Assembly (NCBI GenBank): GCA_039105265.1
Contig: JAPFFF010000009.1
Coordinates: forward strand, 3,906,001 to 3,970,000
DNA length: 64,000 nt
Direction of reading: 5' to 3'
DNA from: Tritrichomonas musculus
Taxonomy: Eukaryota > Parabasalia > Tritrichomonadida > Tritrichomonadidae
In this document: positions 36,600-46,116 of the stretch, piece after piece
Layout: each line of letters starts with the position of its first letter
Position numbering within the stretch: position 1 is the first letter of the stretch
Notes under the pieces: model-generated
Seen by the model: only the letters and a program-made list of their open reading frames with translations
The model's database searches: none
Told to the model about the DNA's origin: nothing
Position numbers and translations under genes: made by a program

Positions 36600-37540
36600 A
36601 TGCAATTATATATGCCTAGAATTGTATTATATTTTATCTATAACATATTCTTGGTGGTAAGCTCAATGTATAAACGATTAGATCAAATCACTAAAACCTT
36701 GAAAATGTTGAAAAACGTACAGTGGCAAGTTATCTTTGGAAGAAAAAGAAAAGAAATAAACAAATACATCAAGAAATGTTTGAATTTTATGTTGAAGATA
36801 TGCCATCAAATAGAACAATTTAGAAATGGAAGAAAAAAATGATTGATAGAGACTGGTCAATATTCGATCTTCAACGTGAAGGTGGGCATGAAAGGACAGA
36901 TTTGGTTGAAAAAATCTAAGATATTTTTGTATATGATCAATATTCTTCAACAAAAAAATATACGAAAAAGGTTCGAACAGATCCACGAGCGGTTAAAAAG
37001 ATTTTAAATTGAAAATTTATAATGAGAAAAATCAATTTTATATGGATTTTATATGAATTTTCATCAGAACTAAAGGCAAAAAGAAATGAAATGGCCAAAG
37101 AGCTGTTTGAATTTTTATAAAATTGCTATGATACAAAGCTCAGAAATGAATTGATCCAAGTAGACCCAATTCTCAAAAAACCAAAACAAAAAAATAAATA
37201 AATAAAAAAACAATAATTGACTCAAAAAAAAAATTAATTATATCAGTAATTCTGGGATTTACTGGTATCATCTCAATAACAATGCTCCCAATTGGTCCAA
37301 AATCTAATCGAAACTTCTTTGAGCAAAATGCACTTGGTGATCTTGCATTAGAAAATTCAACTCAAGGCCATTTTCTTCATATTGATAATGCTAGGCCTCA
37401 GCTGATATCTGAAAAACTGAAGGAGCTAGGCATAAAAAGGCTTTATCATCCTCCCTACTCGCCTGATTTAGCTCCTTCAGATTTTTTAGAATATTTGTCA
37501 AAATATCAAAAAATTATTTTTAAACAATTTATATAAATAT
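36600..37540 (+). mobile_element. Relic of a mariner-family DNA transposon
   Basis: Broken transposase pieces run left to right: an N-terminal DNA-binding part (FEFYVEDMPSNRTI near 36780, KWKKKMIDRDWSIFDLQREG near 36822), TDPRAVKKIL near 36980, and the C-terminal catalytic block (FLHIDNARPQ, then RLYHPPYSPDLAPSDF) in an open frame at 37282-37536. The HPPYSPDLAPSD block is diagnostic of Tc1/mariner. Stops, frame changes and a shortened middle show it is dead. Mariners of this type are known from trichomonads (Tvmar). Confidence 0.8.
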
Positions 37541-37844
37541 ATATATTCAAAAATAACTCATTTTAATAAATTTTTAAAGATGATATTAGTGCATATACAT
37601 TTTGTGAAATCTCATTGAATTTATTCTTTTCTATCGGATTTGAGAATTTTCCAAATTTAGATATTAAAAAATGGAATTCATTAGAATACATTTTAAAAAA
37701 CTGAAATATTATCGTGGTATAATTCAGAAAAAGTTGAACTCAAAAATTTAAAACTTTTTCATAACTTAAATTCACATTGTTTCAGAAAGAAATTGAATAA
37801 GATTGATAGAAATTATTGTTAGAAAAAATCATTTGACTTCACTC

Positions 37845-37850
37845 TCATTT
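37845..37850 (+). promoter_or_regulatory. Inr-type initiator of the polyol dehydrogenase gene
   Basis: TCATTT ends 8 bases before the ATG at 37859; transcription from its A would give a 12-base leader, normal for trichomonads. Confidence 0.65.
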
Positions 37851-37858
37851 TTGATAAA

Positions 37859-38899
37859 ATGACAATGAAAACAGCAGTTATGTTAGGAATTGGAAAGATG
37901 GGATTTGAACAACGTCCTATCCCAAAACCAAAAGATGACGAAGTTCTTGTCAAACTTGAATATGTTGGAATATGCGGCTCAGATATGCATTACTATGAAA
38001 CAGGAGCAATTGGCGATTATATTGTTAAGCCACCTTTCGTTCTTGGCCATGAACCAGGTGGTGTTGTTACGGAAGTTGGTAAAAATGTCAAGCATTTGAA
38101 AGTTGGTGATCGTGTTGCATTAGAGCCAGGAAAAACATGTGGACATTGTGAATTTTGCCGCCAAGGAAAATACAATTTATGCCCAGATGTTATCTTCTTC
38201 GCTACTCCTCCCGTTGATGGAGTTTTCCAAGAATATGTTGCCCATGAAGCAGATTTATGTTTCAAATTACCAGATAATGTTTCTACATTAGAAGGTGCAT
38301 TAATCGAACCTCTTGCCGTTGGCTTCCATGCAGCAAATCAAGGTGATGCTCATGTTGGTCAAACAGCTGTTGTTTTTGGTGCAGGCTGCATTGGTCTTTG
38401 CTCATTACTTGCTTTAATTTCTCATGGCGTTACGAATGTTATCCTTGTTGATATTATGCAAAAACGTCTCGACAAAGCATTAGAACTTGGTGCATCACAT
38501 GTTATCAATAGTTCAAAAGAAGATCCAGTTAAGAAGATTCTCGAGTTGACTGGAGGTATGGGAGCTGATCTTGCAATCGAGTGTGCTGGTCTCGAAATCA
38601 CAACAAATCAAGCAATTCATGCGGTTAAAAAAGGATCTAACATTGTTCTCGTTGGTTATTCTAAGACAGGTAAGCTAACACTTGAAATCAGTTTAGCACT
38701 CGATAAAGAAATTACATTCAAGACTGTTTTCAGATATCGTCATATTTATCCAATGGCAATTGATGCAGTTGCAAGCGGTAAGATCAACTTGAAAGGAATT
38801 GTTACAAATTATTTCAATTTGGATGATATTCAAGAAGCAATGAACAAGAGTGTTTCTGATAAAGCCAATATTGTCAAATCAGTTGTTAAGATATGCTAA
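37859..38899 (+). CDS. Zinc-dependent polyol (sorbitol/xylitol-type) dehydrogenase
   Basis: The 346-residue product is a medium-chain dehydrogenase/reductase oxidising a polyol to a ketose with NAD. Catalytic zinc ligands are Cys39 (GICGSD), His64-Glu65 (GHEPGG) and Glu150 (LIEPLAV). The structural zinc cysteines are 94, 97, 100 and 108. The Rossmann motif is GAGCIG at 174-179, and Asp198 at the end of strand 2 favours NAD over NADP. Length is normal for the family and no signal peptide is seen, so it is cytosolic. The exact sugar alcohol cannot be told. Codon use is less AT-skewed than in the surroundings. It lies tail to tail with a beta-galactosidase gene; both suggest sugar scavenging and a bacterial origin by lateral transfer (inference). 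Confidence 0.93.
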   Translation: MTMKTAVMLGIGKMGFEQRPIPKPKDDEVLVKLEYVGICGSDMHYYETGAIGDYIVKPPFVLGHEPGGVVTEVGKNVKHLKVGDRVALEPGKTCGHCEFCRQGKYNLCPDVIFFATPPVDGVFQEYVAHEADLCFKLPDNVSTLEGALIEPLAVGFHAANQGDAHVGQTAVVFGAGCIGLCSLLALISHGVTNVILVDIMQKRLDKALELGASHVINSSKEDPVKKILELTGGMGADLAIECAGLEITTNQAIHAVKKGSNIVLVGYSKTGKLTLEISLALDKEITFKTVFRYRHIYPMAIDAVASGKINLKGIVTNYFNLDDIQEAMNKSVSDKANIVKSVVKIC

Positions 38900-39391
38900 A
38901 TATTATGTTTTTAGCAAATTTAAATAGTTAAAATAATTATTATTTTTAAATATTTTAAATTTTCATAAATTTTTCATTACCCATGTTTAAATTTATAATT
39001 ACAAAACAAATATTTTAATTTAAATGAAAAAATAAGGAAACGAAGGAACCTCCCAGATTGAAAAAGAAAAATATATTATATAAGATTCATTTCATTATAT
39101 AGAAAACTAAAATTATCATAAGAAAGTAATTACAGATTTTCATTATATTCAGATTCGAATCAACCATAACTTCGAAAAACAAATAATGTTTTGCATTACT
39201 TTGTATATTTCTTCATCAATTTTTTGTACGTTATCTTATAGTTTACAAATAAGTTTATCTTCATGATAAAATAAAAAAAAATATTGATTATAAATTATAA
39301 ATATATATTAATATATTTTAAATTAATTAAAATAATATAATTTTCATCAACTGTTTTTTTATTGATTGAAAATCAAATTGAAATTAATTAG
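38900..39391. other. Convergent intergenic spacer
   Basis: Between two genes that end towards each other; very AT-rich with long A/T runs. Nothing gene-like seen; it must hold both polyadenylation sites. Confidence 0.6.
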
Positions 39392-41401
39392 TTACTTAGC
39401 TTTTTTCAAAATATGGAAAGACCATGCATTAAGATCCATTGTTTGTCCAGCATGTACTTCTTTGTTTTCATCAATTTCCTTTCCTTCGAAAGGTGCCTTG
39501 TATTGAATCTTTTCACCAGAATAGTTGAAGTAAAAAACGATTTCTTCCCCTTTTTGATTGACGCCAGCTTTTCGAATTAATGGGAAATGTTCAACAGGGA
39601 GCTTAATTCCAAAGCATTCAATCAACTTTTTGAGAACAACTTCTAATGATTCACTATCACAGTAGCATCCAATGTAAGCTGCTGATCCCTTGTTGTATAC
39701 ATGATGCGTTATAGCTGCATATTCCTTCCAGTAAGGATGTTCATAGCGTGCGATGACTTTTGTATCTTTCTTAGGAATCAACAATTCCATCCAATCTGAC
39801 AAGACAGGCTTTTTCTCAAATGACATTTCATCACTGGCAAGAGTTGTTTTTCCTGGCTTCGTGAATTGATCATAAGTCATGCCGAAGACTTCAGTCAATC
39901 CAAATGGTTGATCATCTGAATAGATCTTAACATGCTCATCTGTGAAGGCTGTTCTGAAAGTTGCAAGCAAGTGACCACCGTTTTCAACATATTCACGAAG
40001 ACGATTGATTGTTTCTCTTGGCAATGAATAGAGAGATGGAAGGATGATTAATTCATATTTGGAGAGATCTGTTTCGTTGTCATATATCATGTCCATTTCA
40101 AAATTGAGTTTATAGAAACAATCGTAGACCCAACGAAGAATAGTGTTCTGATCATTGATATCGCCTGCTGGGAAAAATTTGAAGGAGGTGATTGACCTGT
40201 TACTGAGCATCATAGCAATTGAATTCTTCTTCTTTAAGTGAATCAAGTCATCTGAAAGCCTGGCGAAATCATGCCCAATTTGAGTGCAATCACGATATGT
40301 TGCGTTTTCTTTCAAATTGTGACTTAAAACGCCTTTCCAATAACTTTCAGCTGAGTTATGGATAGAGTGCCAATGCCAGTACTCAACACACATGGCACCA
40401 CTTGCAAGATGTGAAAATGCTTGAAGTCGAAGTTGCCCAGGATAAGCTAACCAACCATGTAGACCTTGGGCTTCTGTTTCAAGAACTAAATAATTATTGT
40501 GTTTGAATGAACGAGTGATATCACCACCAAGTGCAATTTCAATTCCCGTAAGGTCGTCTTCTGTAAGATGATAAATGTCAACACCTGAAATATCAAGAGC
40601 TTTATCTGCATCGAATTGATTTACGTCTGGTTGATAACCGTAGGAAAGACCTCGCCAACTAAGATCAAAGTTGTGAGTAATGAATTGTTCTGGCTTTCTG
40701 TATTCATTGATGATTTTAACTTGCCAATGGAAATAATTGGTTACCAGAGTACGCTGGAAATGTTCAAATTCGGATGCAATGCTTCCATTAATTGTTCCTC
40801 GAACATCTGGGAAGTCTTTCCAATCTTGTACTCGATTTGACCAATAATTAAGACCAAATTCAAGATTGAAATCGTTGATATCTGGATAAAGTTTTTGAAG
40901 ATATTCAACAAACATTTTTTGAACACGTGGGCCACATGTATCATAATGTTTGGTTTCATTATCAACTTGGAATCCAATGACGTGGGGATATTTGGATACT
41001 TCTTCCATTAATTTCCTGATGATGCGCTCAGCATGCTCCAAAAATCCAGGGTGGGTGATGTCCATGTTTTGTCTTCGTCCATAAAGTTCTTGGCCATGAT
41101 GAGTTAAACATAAAATGTCTGGGTATTTATTGGCAAGCCATGATGGAATTGCATATGTTGGGGTTCCGACAATGACATCAAGTCCAACTTCTTGTGAGGC
41201 TTTAAGAACCCTATGCAAATGAGTAAAGTCAAAGACACCTTCTTTTGGTTCCCATGTGCTCCATGTGGATTCTGCAATACGGATCAAGTTCATGCCTGAT
41301 TTCTTAATCATTTCCATATCTGTCTTTAGACGATCATATGGCATGTACTCATCGTAATAGGCAACGCCGTAATAGATTTTGTTTAATTTGTCAGCATTCA
41401 T
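39392..41401 (-). CDS. Beta-galactosidase, glycoside hydrolase family 42
   Basis: The 669-residue product releases galactose from beta-galactosides. Residues 1-385 form the TIM barrel with acid/base Glu149 (GFQVDNETK) and nucleophile Glu308 (LVLETEAQG). The middle domain (about 390-600) is the amidotransferase-like trimerisation fold (SKYELIILPSLYSLPRETIN) and the last 60 residues the small beta domain. Length matches bacterial GH42 enzymes such as those of Firmicutes. There is no signal peptide, so substrates would be taken up or the enzyme exported by another route. The ATG at 41401 follows TCACTA, a perfect initiator. A bacterial origin is likely but needs a tree. Confidence 0.95.
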   Translation of the reverse strand: MNADKLNKIYYGVAYYDEYMPYDRLKTDMEMIKKSGMNLIRIAESTWSTWEPKEGVFDFTHLHRVLKASQEVGLDVIVGTPTYAIPSWLANKYPDILCLTHHGQELYGRRQNMDITHPGFLEHAERIIRKLMEEVSKYPHVIGFQVDNETKHYDTCGPRVQKMFVEYLQKLYPDINDFNLEFGLNYWSNRVQDWKDFPDVRGTINGSIASEFEHFQRTLVTNYFHWQVKIINEYRKPEQFITHNFDLSWRGLSYGYQPDVNQFDADKALDISGVDIYHLTEDDLTGIEIALGGDITRSFKHNNYLVLETEAQGLHGWLAYPGQLRLQAFSHLASGAMCVEYWHWHSIHNSAESYWKGVLSHNLKENATYRDCTQIGHDFARLSDDLIHLKKKNSIAMMLSNRSITSFKFFPAGDINDQNTILRWVYDCFYKLNFEMDMIYDNETDLSKYELIILPSLYSLPRETINRLREYVENGGHLLATFRTAFTDEHVKIYSDDQPFGLTEVFGMTYDQFTKPGKTTLASDEMSFEKKPVLSDWMELLIPKKDTKVIARYEHPYWKEYAAITHHVYNKGSAAYIGCYCDSESLEVVLKKLIECFGIKLPVEHFPLIRKAGVNQKGEEIVFYFNYSGEKIQYKAPFEGKEIDENKEVHAGQTMDLNAWSFHILKKAK

Positions 41402-41407
41402 TAGTGA
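41402..41407 (-). promoter_or_regulatory. Inr-type initiator of the beta-galactosidase gene
   Basis: On the minus strand TCACTA lies directly against the ATG, predicting a 4-base leader. It fits TCA+1-Py-T-A/T exactly. Confidence 0.7.
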
Positions 41408-42486
41408 AATGCTTAAAAAAAAAATGAATATTTTGAAACTATATATTATTCAATTGAATATATTGTTAAAAATTGAATAAAAAAATGCTTTCAATTTTTT
41501 TTTTTTAGTACTCAAAAAAGCATTCAAACTCGTGAGTATAATTTTTTCAATTACAATTTGATAGTAAACTCCGTTTTATAAGTTTCCTGTCCTCACAATT
41601 TTGTTTTTAAATATCTTTTAAAGAAAAGAATTATTTTTAAAATAAAAAGTAAAATATTACAATAAATATTATCATTATTATATAATAATAATAGGTAATA
41701 CCAAACTCAATTCTTTTTAATGAAAAAGTTGAAATTTTTTTCATTAATACGAGAAACTTATAATCAATTAGCTTGTTGTTTCAATTTTCTGAGGATAAAA
41801 AAAATAAACAACTTTTTCAATTAATTTTTATTAAAAATGATGTCATCGAATTTTAAGCGAAATCTTGCTCAATCTGATGCTATTTTGACTTTATTTGCAA
41901 GAGCATATTGTTGTGCTTAGGAACAGAGTCATTTATGTTGAGAAAAATGAGCAATGACCTTGGAATGCAATCTTTTAGAACTGTTTATGTTTTTTACAAA
42001 AATAATTATGATCTGTTTTTTGAATAACCATTGAAAATTGAGAGACGCTAAAATTAAAAAAATGAGTTTATATTTACAAATATCGGATGTGAAATGATTT
42101 TTTTTTAAAGCTCATTTTTCTATGAGATTTAAGAAAAATTCATTTCACCAGCTTTTTCAAGTTAAATCCAATGATATTAAGAAAGCATTCATCAATATAT
42201 TATTTAAAGTACAAATATCATACCATAGAAGTTGAGATTAATCCTTAAAGATGTCGATTTTAGCATTTTATTTCCAAAATAGAAAGTTTTCGAAAACTTT
42301 CTTTAATTTAGAGAGTCTGTAAAAACGTATTTCAAAATGGTTAACAAAAAAAAAAAATAAAAAAAGATAAAAAAGAGCATAATATTATGTATATTTTTAA
42401 TATTAAAAGTAAATAATATGATTTTCATACTGTTCAAAATCAATTCTTTAAACCATGGTTTATACTGTTCAAAATGTAAAGTATTT
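41408..42486. other. Intergenic region, no intact gene
   Basis: About 1.1 kb of AT-rich DNA between the beta-galactosidase 5' end and the 3' end of the acetyltransferase gene. A 27-codon frame at 41837-41920 (MMSSNFKRNLAQSDAILTLF) looks coding-like but ends at once and may be a gene stub. Near 42435-42510 the last codons of the acetyltransferase gene are partly duplicated (KPWFK coded again downstream of its stop). Confidence 0.5.
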
Positions 42487-42996
42487 TTATTCAACTTTAA
42501 ACCATGGTTTAAAGAATTTGACACGTGATATGCTTTGATCTTTATACCCATTTTTTTCATAAAACTTTGATCGCTCTTCATTAAACTTACTTGTTGGTGG
42601 TGGCTGACAAAAAGAAATGGCAAAGAGCCCGTTTTTCTGAGCTTCTTTTTCAATCCAGTTGAGCAATTTTGAACCTACTCCAGTACCTCTAGCAGAAGGA
42701 CTAATAATTAGTTCTTCTAAATAAGCATACTTACCTCCAATGTGAAGAGCATCATGGATAGATAGAACTGCGGCTCCAAGTTTTTGGTTTTTATCTTCTG
42801 CCACATATATTGCATAATGTTTTGTATCTTTTATCATTCTCTCATATGTTTGGTCAATTCCTTCAATTTTTGGAGTTTTATCAAGATTCTCACCAACTTT
42901 TACTAATTCACGAATTGACTCTGTTACAAATTGCTGATCATTTATATTAGCTGGGCGAATTGAAATAAGTCTAGCAAAATTAAAAGCTGATAGCAT
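42487..42996 (-). CDS. GNAT-family N-acetyltransferase
   Basis: The 169-residue product has the acetyl-CoA binding motif A (ISPSARGTGVGSKLLNWIEK, residues about 97-116) after the usual beta-4 strand (AYLEELI) and ends with the FYEKNGY motif typical of the family. It transfers an acetyl group from acetyl-CoA to an unknown amine. No signal peptide; probably cytosolic. It stands alone and its first Met is at 42996. The 3' end contains the palindrome TTTAAACCATGGTTTAAA, part of a small duplication continuing past the stop. Confidence 0.85.
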   Translation of the reverse strand: MLSAFNFARLISIRPANINDQQFVTESIRELVKVGENLDKTPKIEGIDQTYERMIKDTKHYAIYVAEDKNQKLGAAVLSIHDALHIGGKYAYLEELIISPSARGTGVGSKLLNWIEKEAQKNGLFAISFCQPPPTSKFNEERSKFYEKNGYKDQSISRVKFFKPWFKVE

Positions 42997-43406
42997 AGTC
43001 TATTGAAAATAAATTCACTTATATGCGACCATCAACTCATTCATTTTTGAAAGAATTATTTTTACCATAAAATAAGCAACTGAAATTTTGAATATATTAT
43101 TTCAATTTTGAGAGGAGTAGCTCAAATTGAAATAATACGTTAACTCAAATCGATGATTTTGAAATGATCTTTTAGGGAAATTGGACAAAAAAGCTGACAA
43201 TTTTTGATATTATATCAATATGATATCGAATATAAGAAAAATCCTACCTTTTAAATACCAATATCCTGTTTTTTATGTTTTTTCTCTTAAAACTTTCAAA
43301 AAATAAAGATCAAATTAGTTACTCAATTTTTTACCTTAACGATTGTTTTTACCACAATTCATAAATTTTTGGTCATAAAAAATTATTAAAATTTTCATTA
43401 TTAAAA
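42997..43406. other. Divergent promoter region
   Basis: A 410-base spacer between the acetyltransferase and eIF1A genes, which point away from each other. AT-rich, no gene. The eIF1A initiator is at its right end (43395-43400). Confidence 0.6.
43395..43400 (+). promoter_or_regulatory. Inr-type initiator of eIF1A
   Basis: TCATTA fits the trichomonad initiator and would give a 10-base leader to the ATG at 43407. Confidence 0.75.
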
Positions 43407-43829
43407 ATGGGAAAGACAAAGAAGCATGCCTCAATGGCTCAGAAAAAGCGAAACCAAGAAAGACTTAAGAATACAGAACTAATTACAGCTGATGAGATGC
43501 AAACCTATGGAATGGTTTTGCGTGCACTTGGCGATCGCCGTTTTCTATGTAAATGTTCGGATGGAAAAGAACGACAATGCAAGATCCGTGGTAAGTTCAA
43601 GGGCAGGTTGTTTGTTCAAATTCACGACGTTCTTCTTATTTCCCTTCGTGAAGATGAACCAGAAAAAGCAGATATCATTCAAAAGTACAGACCAGAAGAA
43701 GTTCATGAACTTAAAAAACTTGGTGAATTTACAGATCGTGATTTCCAGGTTGAAGGAGAAGAAAATGATGTCCAACAAGATGACGATGGAGGAATTGTAT
43801 GGACAAATGAAGATATTGATAAAGTATAA
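43407..43829 (+). CDS. EIF1A: Translation initiation factor eIF1A
   Basis: The 140-residue product matches eIF1A along its length: a basic N-terminal tail (MGKTKKHASMAQKKRNQERL), the S1-type OB fold with the CKIRGKFKGRLFVQIHDVLL stretch near residues 57-76, the KADIIQKY helix and an acidic C-terminal tail ending in DIDKV, close to the usual DIDDI. It binds the 40S ribosomal subunit and helps scanning and start-codon choice, which matters here because leaders are only a few bases long. Single exon. The gene is in a rightward run of genes but has its own initiator. Confidence 0.96.
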   Translation: MGKTKKHASMAQKKRNQERLKNTELITADEMQTYGMVLRALGDRRFLCKCSDGKERQCKIRGKFKGRLFVQIHDVLLISLREDEPEKADIIQKYRPEEVHELKKLGEFTDRDFQVEGEENDVQQDDDGGIVWTNEDIDKV

Positions 43830-43998
43830 AAAAATTTTATTTTTTTATTAAATTACTCTTTTCTCTTTTTTTGATTGATTTATCTAAATATAAAACTTGT
43901 TCATGAATACGGTCCAAAGGCTTATTGAAAAGTTGATCGTTATCATTATTTAACTTTTTGAAATATGATATGAAAAATCCGACTCGTTTAGAAAATTT

Positions 43999-45777
43999 AT
44001 GGGAGATAGAATTTTGGATTCTTTGACTTCTGTTGTTCAACAGTGGAAAGAGGTAAATTCAAATGAATTACTTAATTCAATTCTTCCATCAGAAAATAAA
44101 ATTGAAGAATCGAATATTTATTTTCAATCATCCAAAACTGATTTACAGTCAATAACAAAAGAATTTCGAAAGAACCATTTAGAAAAAATTCCACGTGATG
44201 ATGGAATTTCACTTTTAAATCAGTATGATAAAATTTATTCCTCAATGATTATTAAATCTAAGGAAAATGATTCATCCCTCGCTGAATGTTATACAAAGCT
44301 TGCTACTGTTGACAATCCATCTGGGATTCTTCAATTAACATCTTCAACAATCAAATCTATTCCAGATTTTAATTTTCAAAAAAGCGAAATTTTACAAGAA
44401 GTTGAAAATGAAAGGAAAAAAGGCGAAATTGCTTCATCATTATTAAAAACATTAAATAACTTAAAAAAGGAAAGTGATGAACAAATTGCAGTTGCTAAAA
44501 AAACTGCTGTGTCTCAATCAAAAATTGATTTTGAAGTTTCCTTATCAGAATTCCAAACAAAATTAAAAAACGCTCAGAATTCATTAAAATCCGCCAAATT
44601 AGAATATAACTCTCTTTCGTTATTAAAAGAATCGAAAACAAATGAATTGAAATCAAAAGAATCAGATATTGATATGAAATTCAGTGCTCGACAAGAACAA
44701 ATTGAAACGTTACAAAACGAATTAAATGATACAAGACAAACTTTAACCGAAACAGAAAAAAAGCAAGAAGAAATAGAAAAAAGTGGATCTATATCTGAAT
44801 TAAATGATATGATTCAAAAAGTTAATAGTCAAATTGATGATTTAGATAATAAGGCAAATGAGATTAGAAATGAAATTGTACTAAAAAGAAATGAAAGACA
44901 AAATCTAAACGAAAAATTAAATCAAAAAATGAATGAATTAAAAAATTCAATTGACGTTATTGAAAAGTCATTAAGCGAACTTCCTTCCCAATCACAATGG
45001 TCACAAATCAAGAATTCTTATGAAAAAGTCAAAATAATAAATGAAAAACAAAAGCAAAAAGAAAATCTACAAAATGAGTCAATTCGAATTGAAATTGAAA
45101 TTGAAAAGAAAAAAAGTCAATTAGAAACCAAAAATCAAGAATTGTCAAAAATAAAAGTTCAATATGAATCAGAAAAGAAAAATATTAATGATGCAATTGA
45201 GCATTTCAAATCAGCAGCTCAAAAGCCTAGCTCAAATTCAATCCAAAAAACTGAAAGTGAAAAAAATTGTGAGCTTATCTCAATTATTCAATCACAAATT
45301 GAAAATCTTATTCAATCTGAAGAAAATAATGTAAAATATGCTTCTTTACTTAAACAACAAAATCAATTAAAAAGAAGTACAAAAGAGACTCTTGAGAATG
45401 AAGTGTTCCAGCTTAAAAAACAGTTAAAAACGGTTAATAGAAATAATGGCAGTTTTGATCCTGAAAATCCTCAATTAATTGTTTCTACAACAGTCATCGA
45501 AGATGAGGGTGATGAAGAACTCGCAAGAAGAAGAAAAAGGAGGAGAAAGAGGATGAGAGAAAGATGGGAAAATGATATTGGTAATGAAAATGAAAGTTTT
45601 TTCTCATCAGATAACTTTAAAAATGAAAATATCAATGTTTTTTGTGAGAAAGCTTCTAACACAGTTAATGATTTATGTGCATCATCAAGATTTTTCAGAT
45701 TATCAATACTTATATTTATATTATGTCTGCATTTAATGGTATTATTGATGCCATTTGGATTTTTCTCTAAGAAATAA
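43999..45777 (+). CDS. Tail-anchored coiled-coil protein
   Basis: The 592-residue product is almost entirely helical. Residues 120-465 are a long coiled coil rich in Glu, Lys, Gln and Asn (for example EQIETLQNELNDTRQTLTET). A basic cluster (ARRRKRRRKRMRERW, about 510-525) follows, and the last 25-30 residues are one hydrophobic segment (LSILIFILCLHLMVLLMPFG) ending in SKK. This is the layout of a tail-anchored membrane tether or golgin-like protein of the ER/Golgi, with the coil in the cytosol. No signal peptide. Specific partner unknown. Confidence 0.8.
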   Translation: MGDRILDSLTSVVQQWKEVNSNELLNSILPSENKIEESNIYFQSSKTDLQSITKEFRKNHLEKIPRDDGISLLNQYDKIYSSMIIKSKENDSSLAECYTKLATVDNPSGILQLTSSTIKSIPDFNFQKSEILQEVENERKKGEIASSLLKTLNNLKKESDEQIAVAKKTAVSQSKIDFEVSLSEFQTKLKNAQNSLKSAKLEYNSLSLLKESKTNELKSKESDIDMKFSARQEQIETLQNELNDTRQTLTETEKKQEEIEKSGSISELNDMIQKVNSQIDDLDNKANEIRNEIVLKRNERQNLNEKLNQKMNELKNSIDVIEKSLSELPSQSQWSQIKNSYEKVKIINEKQKQKENLQNESIRIEIEIEKKKSQLETKNQELSKIKVQYESEKKNINDAIEHFKSAAQKPSSNSIQKTESEKNCELISIIQSQIENLIQSEENNVKYASLLKQQNQLKRSTKETLENEVFQLKKQLKTVNRNNGSFDPENPQLIVSTTVIEDEGDEELARRRKRRRKRMRERWENDIGNENESFFSSDNFKNENINVFCEKASNTVNDLCASSRFFRLSILIFILCLHLMVLLMPFGFFSKK

Positions 45778-46116
45778 GTTTTTATTTATGATCATTTATT
45801 TATATTGTTTTTTTTTTTAATAAAATAGACTTTCCTCTATTGAATATTTTTTTTCAATGAGATTATTTAAAAAAAATTGAGAAAAAATATTTCATTGCTC
45901 TAACAAAAAAATTAACCCCTCTGAATTTATAAATATATAAATCGCAAAGTGAGCTGAATTTTGCTTGCATTTTTTTTTAGGAAAAACTTGCTTTATTTAA
46001 AATTCATAATTTTATGCTTATATATGCAATTCTCATTTCAATCAATTTAAAAAATACAATATCATTGAAAATTGAATATTTAAGGTAGTGATGGCCAAAT
46101 AATTATACAATAATAA
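45778..46116. other. Intergenic spacer
   Basis: AT-rich, 339 bases, between two rightward genes. No gene, no clear initiator near the next ATG, although TGGCCAAAT at 46093-46101 recurs before the Polinton insertion site (12983-12991). Confidence 0.5.

Noticed and set aside
42303-42653. 116-codon frame overlapping the acetyltransferase gene end
   Set aside because: Wrong frame relative to the conserved GNAT motifs and low-complexity Phe/Leu tail.
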